DNA of 64,000 bases from Flavobacterium sp. N2038 (GTDB taxonomy: Bacteria; Bacteroidota; Bacteroidia; Flavobacteriales; Flavobacteriaceae). The stretch's first letter is position 1, and every line of letters starts with the position of its first letter. Shown one piece after another: positions 57,794-64,000 of the stretch. The DNA is taken from NCBI RefSeq assembly GCF_025947185.1, contig NZ_CP110001.1:1302001-1366000 (forward strand). Direction: 5' to 3'. The notes under the pieces were generated by a model. The model was given only the letters and a program-made list of their open reading frames with translations. It searched no databases and was not told the origin of the DNA. Position numbers and translations under genes: made by a program.

Positions 57794-57833
57794 ATTTGTT
57801 TATTTGTAATCTTGTCAAACTAAAATTGTTTTA

Positions 57834-58844
57834 ATGAAATTAGAATTACCATGTTGGACCTCACATCATAATTTGCTATTGTACTCATTTCTGTTTTTTT
57901 GTTATGAAAATGATTTTGCATTTAATGTCGTTTTTAATAATAGACTTGCAACAGGCGGAGGAATTATTTATTTAGATGATGATAAAACAATCTTTCTTGA
58001 TTATTCTGATGATATTAAGTTTATAGATGACCCTAAACGGTATAGTTTTTACTTTAAAAGGTCACTAACTTTTGAAAATTATTCAGGAAATATTTATCCA
58101 CTTAATTTTCAAGTTAATTATTCTTATAAAGCAATTAACCTTTTAATGAAGTTTAAGCTGAATGATTTAATGAATAGTAGAAATAGAATAGAGATAATAC
58201 GTGCAATGGATTATTTTAATTTATTCACAAATCTGTCACATAATGCAATGGATGCAAGGTCTTTTCCTACAAGTGTCACTGATAACAATGGAAAAATAAT
58301 TTTTCATACTAGATTGTGGAACCCAGAAAATCATATAGATCTTGAAGAGAAAAAAAGACGTGAAATTCAGAATCAATTTCGTATTGAAGCGTGTCGCATA
58401 ATAAAAAGGAATTTTGAAAATTCTTCGGTGGGTATTTTTCCTGATGAGCTGTCAGCTAGAATCGCTCCTGATCTTTTACTAAATGTAAAAAGAATATCTA
58501 AAAAAGAATATTTTAAGTCGTTAAGGAATGCTGATATTGGAATCGCTGATGATGGTTTAAAAGATACTCCAGGATGGAAAATAGGGGAATGCTTGTTGTT
58601 TGGGAAAGCAGTAATTACAACTCCTTTAAATGTTGTTGTAGAAGATTTTAAAGAGTATGTTAATTATGAAAAATTAAGTGCAAGAGATTCTTATTTAGAA
58701 TTGCCAGAAAAAATTGAGAGTTTAATTGTAGGTAAGAGATACTGTGAAATGGGACAAAAAAATTTAGAATGGAGTGAAAACTTTTTACATCCAAAGAATT
58801 ATTTTAAAAGAATTCTGGCTATAACAAAAAGTAAAACATGCTAA
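57834..58844 (+). CDS. Probable glycosyltransferase, possibly missing its original N-terminus
   Basis: A 336 aa protein without a recognised family. R-N-A-D-I-G-I-A-D-D-G-L near 233-244 and W-K-I-G-E-C-L-L-F-G-K-A-V-I-T-T near 249-264 resemble the C-terminal nucleotide-binding half of GT-B enzymes. It follows a decayed GT-like N-terminal fragment, so it could be an intact stand-alone gene or a shortened one. It overlaps the next GT4 gene by 7 bp, which argues that it is still expressed. Confidence 0.6.
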   Translation: MKLELPCWTSHHNLLLYSFLFFCYENDFAFNVVFNNRLATGGGIIYLDDDKTIFLDYSDDIKFIDDPKRYSFYFKRSLTFENYSGNIYPLNFQVNYSYKAINLLMKFKLNDLMNSRNRIEIIRAMDYFNLFTNLSHNAMDARSFPTSVTDNNGKIIFHTRLWNPENHIDLEEKKRREIQNQFRIEACRIIKRNFENSSVGIFPDELSARIAPDLLLNVKRISKKEYFKSLRNADIGIADDGLKDTPGWKIGECLLFGKAVITTPLNVVVEDFKEYVNYEKLSARDSYLELPEKIESLIVGKRYCEMGQKNLEWSENFLHPKNYFKRILAITKSKTC

Positions 58845-59968
58845 AAATTAAGAAATTTGTAATAATTACAAATGTTAATCATATTAAAAATGGTAGCTTT
58901 TTTTTTGGATATTCCCCATATGTACATGAAATGGACATTTGGTTAAAGTATGTTGATAAAGTAATAATTGTTGCTCCTTTATCAGAAGGAATTGCAAGTG
59001 AAATTGATTTCTCATACAAGAATGAACAGATTGATTTTAAACAAGTACCAGATTTTAATCTTACAAGTTTTAAAAATAGCATATCCTCAATTTTTAAAAT
59101 TCCTATCATTCTTTGGAAAATATTTTGGGCGATGAAAAATGCTGATCATATCCATTTAAGATGCCCCGGAAATGTCGGTTTGTTAGGGTGTTTTATTCAA
59201 ATGTTTTTTCCAGGCAAAAGTAAAACAGCTAAATATGCAGGAAATTGGGATTCTAAAAGCAAACAGCCCTGGACATATAATTTGCAAAAACGAATTTTGA
59301 ACAATACTTTCCTAACTAGAAATATGAAGGTTTTAGTTTATGGAGAATGGAAGAATCAATCAAAAAATATTAAGTCTTTCTTTACGGCAACATATTCAGA
59401 AAATGAAAAAAAACTAATTCAAAAATCACCTCTGGATTTAGTTTTAGAATTTATTTTTGTTGGAAGTTTAGTTTTGGGAAAATCTCCCATTTATGCCATT
59501 AAGTTGGTTGAAGGGTTAGTTAAAAAAGGGCATAATAGTGTTTTAAATCTATATGGAGATGGGGTTGAAAGAGATATTTTAGAACAATATATAAGAGAGA
59601 ATCAACTCGAAAATTTTGTCTTTTTGCACGGAAATCAAAATAAAGAAACAGTAAAAAAAGCCTATCAAAAGAGTCATTTTGTGATTTTGCCTTCTAAAAG
59701 TGAAGGCTGGCCAAAAGCAATAGCAGAAGGGATGTTTTGGGGCTGCGTTCCATTAGCAACAAAAGTTTCCTGTGTTCCCTACATGCTTGATAATGGTAAA
59801 AGAGGTATTTTGCTGGATATGAATCTTGAGAAAGATTTAGCACAAATTGAAAATATGCTTTTTGATAGTAGTGGTTTTAGCGAAAAAAGTAAATTAGCAA
59901 TCGAATGGTCTCAAAAATTTACAACTGATATTTTTGAAGCAGAAATTAAAAAGCTGTTAGTAAAATGA
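58838..59968 (+). CDS. GT4 glycosyltransferase
   Basis: A 376 aa protein. The N-terminal domain has G-Y-S-P-Y-V-H-E-M near 24-32 and H-L-R-C-P-G-N-V-G near 108-116; the catalytic domain has F-V-G-S-L-V-L-G-K-S near 207-216 and L-P-S-K-S-E-G-W-P-K-A-I-A-E-G-M near 285-300. The R-C-P-G-N-x-G motif is common in capsule GT4 proteins of Bacteroidota. It overlaps the next gene by 4 bp. Confidence 0.88.
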   Translation: MLKIKKFVIITNVNHIKNGSFFFGYSPYVHEMDIWLKYVDKVIIVAPLSEGIASEIDFSYKNEQIDFKQVPDFNLTSFKNSISSIFKIPIILWKIFWAMKNADHIHLRCPGNVGLLGCFIQMFFPGKSKTAKYAGNWDSKSKQPWTYNLQKRILNNTFLTRNMKVLVYGEWKNQSKNIKSFFTATYSENEKKLIQKSPLDLVLEFIFVGSLVLGKSPIYAIKLVEGLVKKGHNSVLNLYGDGVERDILEQYIRENQLENFVFLHGNQNKETVKKAYQKSHFVILPSKSEGWPKAIAEGMFWGCVPLATKVSCVPYMLDNGKRGILLDMNLEKDLAQIENMLFDSSGFSEKSKLAIEWSQKFTTDIFEAEIKKLLVK

Positions 59969-61041
59969 GAATTGTTCAGATAATAGATTCTTTAGAAGCT
60001 GGGGGAGCCGAGCGTATGGCAGTAAGTTATGCAAATTCACTAGCAAAAAAGATAACTTTTTCCGGTTTAATTGCTACTAGAAGAGAAGGGAAATTACTTT
60101 CTCAAATAAATGAAAATGTTTCTTACCTGTTTTTAAGGAAAACAAAAAGAATAGATTTTCGAGCCATTTTCAAATTAAGAAAATATATAGTAAAAAATGA
60201 GGTTAATATTGCTCATGTACATAGTTCTTCTTTTTTTACAGCTGTTTTAGTAAAGCTAACGCTGCCAAAACTTAAAATTATCTGGCACGATCATTATGGG
60301 TCACGACCAAAGGAATCAAGAAAGCAAAATAGAATTTTAGTGCTTTCTTCATTTTTCTTTTCTTCCATTTTTGTAGTTAATTTGCAGCTGAAGAAGTGGA
60401 GTGAGGATAATTTACAGTGTAAAAAGGTTTTTTTTATTCCAAATTTTGCCTTCGTAAAAAATGAATATGAGAAAATAACTTACTTAAAAGGGGAGCAGGG
60501 CAAACGTATTGTCTTTCTGGCAAATTTAAAAGACCCCAAAAACCATATAGTAATTCTTAAGGCTTTTAGAGATTTAAAGTTGAATGAAACAGATTGGAGT
60601 TTGCATTTAATTGGTAGAGATTATAATGATATTTATTCTCAGCTGTTAAAAGATTTTATAAAATCTAATTCATTAGAAAAACATATACATTTGTACGGTG
60701 ATAGAAATGATATTAAACATATATTATCTCAATGTTCAATTGGAGTTTTGGCCTCAACTGATGAAGGTTTTCCAGTAACTTTATTAGAATATGCTTTAGA
60801 AGGTCTCGCAGTTATGTCAACAAATGTTGGATATTGTTCAGAAATTATTCAGGATAATAATACTGGATTATTATTTAATCCATTAAATCAATCTGGGATA
60901 ATGAATCAATTGTATACAATAGTTGAAAGTGAATCATTTAGAAATAAATTAGGAAATCATTTTAAAGACACTGTTATTAAAAATTATTCAGAAGAAAAGG
61001 TGATAGAAAAACTAATCAGGTCTTATAAAAAAATAACGTAA
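59965..61041 (+). CDS. GT4 glycosyltransferase
   Basis: A 358 aa enzyme with the loop L-E-A-G-G-A-E-R-M-A at residues 10-19, W-H-D-H-Y-G near 109-114, F-L-A-N-L-K-D-P-K-N-H near 184-194 and the catalytic A-S-T-D-E-G-F-P-V-T-L-L-E-Y-A near 264-278. It is likely the last of the repeat-unit transferases before the ligase/polymerase gene, whose start it overlaps by 1 bp. Confidence 0.9.
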   Translation: MRIVQIIDSLEAGGAERMAVSYANSLAKKITFSGLIATRREGKLLSQINENVSYLFLRKTKRIDFRAIFKLRKYIVKNEVNIAHVHSSSFFTAVLVKLTLPKLKIIWHDHYGSRPKESRKQNRILVLSSFFFSSIFVVNLQLKKWSEDNLQCKKVFFIPNFAFVKNEYEKITYLKGEQGKRIVFLANLKDPKNHIVILKAFRDLKLNETDWSLHLIGRDYNDIYSQLLKDFIKSNSLEKHIHLYGDRNDIKHILSQCSIGVLASTDEGFPVTLLEYALEGLAVMSTNVGYCSEIIQDNNTGLLFNPLNQSGIMNQLYTIVESESFRNKLGNHFKDTVIKNYSEEKVIEKLIRSYKKIT

Positions 61042-62390
61042 TGAAAAAAAAGTCATTGTCATATAGTTTTCTTGTACTGATTCATATAATTATTGCTGTG
61101 ATGATTTTTAGTTTACCTTTTTTGTCTAAAATTTATGCATTATTGATTCCTGCTTTTGGTCTTTTGATCACTGTTCGAAATAAAAATAGAAATAATGAAG
61201 TTATTCTTGTTTCAGCTTATCTGGTTGGAGTTGAGGTTTTTTTACGGATGACGGGAGGTAATTTTAATAATGAATATATAAAGTTTCTTATTGTGTTTTT
61301 TATGTTGGTGGGAATGCTATATAGTAACTTTTCTAAAAAGGCTCTTATTTTTGGTTTGTTTTTATTGTTGTTAATTCCGGGAGTTTTAGTTACAAGTACA
61401 GCTGATAATTTTAATTTAGATATTAAAAAAGCAATAATTTTTAATTTATCCGGCCTTATTTGTCTAGCAATTGCTTCAATATATATGCTAAAGAAGAGAT
61501 TATCTTTTTCAGAACTGCAAAATATTGTAATAACAATGGGAATGCCAATAATTACAATAGCTACATATTTATTTTTGTTTAATCCTAGTGTTAAAGATGT
61601 TGTGAAAGGTACCAACTCTAATTTTGAAACTTCTGGAGGCTTTGGACCTAATCAGGTTTCAACTATTCTGGGATTAGGAATCTTTATTTTCTTTACTCAA
61701 TTGATTTTGTTTTCAAAATCAAAAAAAGAAATCATTTTAAATGGACTGCTATTAATTTTTACAGCATACAGAGGGGTTGTGACTTTTTCCAGAGGAGGAG
61801 TTATAACGGGTGTAATCATGATTCTTTTTTTATTGTTTTTATTATACTGTTTTTCAAACAACAAGGGTAAAAGTAAGATTAGTTTTGTTGTTATTTTAAC
61901 CGGATTAATTGCAATAGGAGTTTGGGGTTATAGCTCTTTACAAACAAGAGGTTTGATTGAAAAGCGTTATGCAAACCAGGATGCAAAGGGACGAACAAAA
62001 AAGGACCGTTTAGGAGGTAGAGAGGCTGTTATAGATTCAGATTTAAAAATGTTTTTTGATAATCCTATACTCGGTATTGGTCCTGGATTGGGAAAAGAAG
62101 TGAGAAAAGAGACAATTGGTCACGCTGTTGCAGCACATAGCGAGATCTCGCGTATGTTAAGCGAGCATGGTTTATTTGGTATTTTTGGTTTACTTATACT
62201 TTTAATAACCCCATTTACAATATATATAAACAACCCTCAACATTTGTATTTTTTGTCTTTTTACTTTTTTTGGCTGCTTACCATAAACCATGCAGCCATG
62301 CGGATCGCTGCACCGGCATTTGTATATGCTTTAACATTACTTTCTGTTCAGGTAAAAATTCCGGATAAAGCAGAAAATTCTCTCGATTAA
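61041..62390 (+). CDS. O-antigen ligase/polymerase (WaaL/Wzy_C family)
   Basis: A 449 aa membrane protein with about eleven to twelve hydrophobic helices. The large periplasmic loop contains N-P-I-L-G-I-G-P-G near 336-344 and A-H-S-E-I-S-R-M-L-S-E-H-G-L-F-G near 362-377, with the conserved histidine of the ligase family; F-S-R-G-G near 246-250 is also typical. It could ligate the polymer to lipid A-core or to protein, or act as a second polymerase beside the EpsG-like protein at 16.7 kb. Sequence alone does not settle this. Confidence 0.83.
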   Translation: MKKKSLSYSFLVLIHIIIAVMIFSLPFLSKIYALLIPAFGLLITVRNKNRNNEVILVSAYLVGVEVFLRMTGGNFNNEYIKFLIVFFMLVGMLYSNFSKKALIFGLFLLLLIPGVLVTSTADNFNLDIKKAIIFNLSGLICLAIASIYMLKKRLSFSELQNIVITMGMPIITIATYLFLFNPSVKDVVKGTNSNFETSGGFGPNQVSTILGLGIFIFFTQLILFSKSKKEIILNGLLLIFTAYRGVVTFSRGGVITGVIMILFLLFLLYCFSNNKGKSKISFVVILTGLIAIGVWGYSSLQTRGLIEKRYANQDAKGRTKKDRLGGREAVIDSDLKMFFDNPILGIGPGLGKEVRKETIGHAVAAHSEISRMLSEHGLFGIFGLLILLITPFTIYINNPQHLYFLSFYFFWLLTINHAAMRIAAPAFVYALTLLSVQVKIPDKAENSLD

Positions 62391-62403
62391 TATCTTTTTT
62401 TTT

Positions 62404-63843
62404 ATGATACATTTGCCCCCAATCAAAGAGCTTAAAAAAACAGACTACATGGTTTCCAATAAAAAAATGCACTTCGAAATTTCGGAAAGAAAAATACTAC
62501 TTCGTGTTTTTGATGCTGCTTTTATTTTGTCGGGACTGTATTTGTTAAGCACCCTGTTTAATTATCAGTATTTTGTTTTAGATTACGCTCACTTTTTTAG
62601 ACCTCTTTTGTTAATTGCCTATATTCTTGTGTTTGGTGTAATTTTCGAGATGTATAATCTTCAGGTTTCGAGTAATCAGTTTCAGATTCTTCGAAGTGTG
62701 ATTTTTACAGTGACGACGTCGATTTTGGTTTACTTATTTACTCCGATTTTATCTCCTGAATTGCCTAAGCAACGTTTAGTTATTTTAATTTTTTACTTTA
62801 CTGTTTTAAGCACACTTCTTTTTTGGCGGTTTTTTTATGCAATTTTTCTTGCTTCACATCGGTTTTCTCAAAGTGTGGTTTTGATTTGTGATCAGGATCA
62901 GGTAGAAGAGTTAGTCTTAGGACTTGAAAATGTAGACCCACATTATAAAATAATTGGCTTTGTAAATTCAGATTCTGTTTCTGTAGAGGATTCTAAGTTT
63001 CATTATGTAAAAGAAATAAAAAAGGATGATTTGGAAGCATTCGTAAGAAAAAATTACGTTTCAGAAATTGTAATTGCTTCTCAAAAAACGGAAGGAATCA
63101 CTGCCGATTTGTATCAGCAACTATTACATTTACTGGAATCCGGAAATATAATTAGAGAATATACTCAGGTTTATGAAAATAAAACACAACGTATTCCTGT
63201 ACATCATATAGAACGTGACTTTTATCGTTTTTTTCCATTCAGTCGCAGTAATAGTAATAAGTTATATTTGATTTTAATACGTTTTTTTGAATTGGTTTTT
63301 TGCTCTGTAGGTTTGTTCTTAGGGGCACTTTTTATTCCGGTTATTTTGATTGGAAATCTTATAGGTAACAAAGGAAGTTTGTTTTACACTCAGGAACGTG
63401 TGGGGAAGCACGGAGCTCTTTTTAAGATCTATAAGTTTAGAACTATGGTTGAAAACTCTGAAGCTAACGGAATTGTTTTTGCAACCACAAATGATAAACG
63501 AGTAACACCTTTTGGAAAATTTATGCGTAAATCAAGATTAGACGAGTTTCCGCAGTTTATCAATATTGTAAAAGGCGATATGGCAATTATTGGCCCAAGA
63601 CCAGAGAGACCATTTTTTGTGGAAGAAATTGCACAGATCATGCCTTTTTATGAAACCCGTCATGTTATTAAACCAGGTCTTACAGGTTGGGCTCAGGTTA
63701 ATTATTCTTATGGAGAATCTATAGCAGAAAGTTTGGTAAAACTTCAGTATGATTTATACTATATTAAACATCGTAGTGTTTTTCTTGATTTAAATATTGT
63801 TTTCAAAACCTTTACAACTGTTTTGTTTTATCGCGGACAGTAA
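62404..63843 (+). CDS. Polyprenyl glycosylphosphotransferase (WbaP/WcaJ-type initiating enzyme)
   Basis: A 479 aa protein with four or five N-terminal membrane helices, a Rossmann-like middle part, another helix near 290-315, and the bacterial sugar transferase domain: F-Y-T-Q-E-R-V-G near 325, F-K-I-Y-K-F-R-T-M near 340-348, S-R-L-D-E-F-P-Q near 378-385, I-I-G-P-R-P-E-R-P near 396-404 and P-G-L-T-G-W-A-Q-V-N near 423-432. It adds a sugar-1-phosphate to undecaprenyl phosphate. ATG 62449 is an alternative start. It is the second initiating transferase of the window and the last gene of the + strand locus. Confidence 0.93.
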   Translation: MIHLPPIKELKKTDYMVSNKKMHFEISERKILLRVFDAAFILSGLYLLSTLFNYQYFVLDYAHFFRPLLLIAYILVFGVIFEMYNLQVSSNQFQILRSVIFTVTTSILVYLFTPILSPELPKQRLVILIFYFTVLSTLLFWRFFYAIFLASHRFSQSVVLICDQDQVEELVLGLENVDPHYKIIGFVNSDSVSVEDSKFHYVKEIKKDDLEAFVRKNYVSEIVIASQKTEGITADLYQQLLHLLESGNIIREYTQVYENKTQRIPVHHIERDFYRFFPFSRSNSNKLYLILIRFFELVFCSVGLFLGALFIPVILIGNLIGNKGSLFYTQERVGKHGALFKIYKFRTMVENSEANGIVFATTNDKRVTPFGKFMRKSRLDEFPQFINIVKGDMAIIGPRPERPFFVEEIAQIMPFYETRHVIKPGLTGWAQVNYSYGESIAESLVKLQYDLYYIKHRSVFLDLNIVFKTFTTVLFYRGQ

Positions 63844-64000
63844 TTAGATAATAATTGGAATACGCTTTTTGTTTCTAAGAGCTACTCTTACTAAAACAAA
63901 TCCGCTTGTAATTATCATTGGTAATACAATAAAGAAGTGCGCTTTGTTGATTAAGATAAAAATATAAATAATCAGGAATAATAAATGTAAAACGGCAAAT
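63844..64000 (-). CDS. Convergent membrane protein gene, C-terminal part only
   Basis: On the minus strand an open frame enters from the window edge and ends with a TAA (plus-strand TTA at 63844-63846), directly adjacent to the TAA of the glycosylphosphotransferase gene. It encodes about 51 residues with two hydrophobic segments separated by N-K-A-H-F and a basic end (R-N-K-K-R-I-P). The family is not recognised. Its opposite orientation marks the border of the polysaccharide locus. Confidence 0.62.
   Translation of the reverse strand, partial: FAVLHLLFLIIYIFILINKAHFFIVLPMIITSGFVLVRVALRNKKRIPIII

Larger units (their letters stand above)
57295..57833. other. Gene-free stretch made of decayed gene fragments
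   Basis: No intact gene is found in these 539 bp on either strand. Two protein-like fragments with stops and frame changes can be read on the + strand (57446-57604 and 57629-57793); the first ~150 bp show nothing recognisable. No terminator or insertion-sequence ends were seen. It looks like the residue of one or two former glycan genes. Confidence 0.65.

Overview
The window is a 64 kb, strongly AT-rich stretch in which essentially every gene lies on the + strand. Gene style (very short gaps, 1-14 bp overlaps, frequent TTG/GTG starts, a TAnnTTTG-type promoter candidate) and protein types (multi-SLBB exporter, WbsX proteins, FlaA1/WecA-type initiation genes) suggest a Bacteroidota genome, most likely Flavobacterium or a close relative. 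It is one very large surface-polysaccharide (capsule / O-antigen type) locus. I see no tRNA, rRNA, CRISPR array, transposase or phage gene.

Layout. 1-2.7 kb: the end of a multi-SLBB outer-membrane export protein and a Wzz-like chain-length protein. 2.75-10.6 kb: a pseudaminic-acid-type nonulosonate module (PseB, PseC, methyltransferase, aldo/keto reductase, SpsF-type cytidylyltransferase, class III aminotransferase, two GNATs, PseI), followed by a GT-B-like transferase. 12-21 kb: Wzx flippase, WbsX protein, WecB, EpsG-like Wzy and glycosyltransferases. 21-28.8 kb: a WecA/WbpL-type initiating transferase with its sugar-nucleotide genes, rfbC-rfbD-rfbA (no rfbB seen) and a FlaA1/WbpM-type dehydratase, closed by a hairpin terminator. 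29-35.5 kb: an ABC exporter (Wzm/Wzt with C-terminal domain) followed directly by a second nonulosonate module (SpsF-type cytidylyltransferase, NeuB-family synthase, TylF-like methyltransferase, KdsC-type HAD phosphatase) and a GT-B-like transferase. 35.5-49.5 kb: a dense run of glycosyltransferases, two tandem WbsX genes, an FkbM methyltransferase, a GT14 protein and a hexapeptide acetyltransferase. 49.5-56.1 kb: a third module, complete for N-acetylneuraminic acid (NeuA, NeuB, NeuC), then an MBOAT/SGNH O-acylation pair and another GT-B-like transferase. 56.1-63.8 kb: more GT4 enzymes, a decayed-gene region, an O-antigen ligase/polymerase and a polyprenyl glycosylphosphotransferase. The last 157 bp hold the end of a convergent minus-strand membrane-protein gene.

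How it works together. Three NeuB-family synthases and three CMP-sugar synthetases imply three different nine-carbon (or related) acidic sugars. Each module has a GT-B-like protein of unrecognised family close downstream that could be its transferase. Two initiating enzymes, a Wzx/Wzy route, an ABC route and a ligase/polymerase mean more than one glycan product may be assembled. Sequence scars (a duplicated GT2-end/FkbM-start segment around 43.4-45.2 kb and gene remnants at 57.3-57.8 kb) show that the locus grew by recombination. Family assignments rest on motifs read by eye; exact sugar identities are inference.
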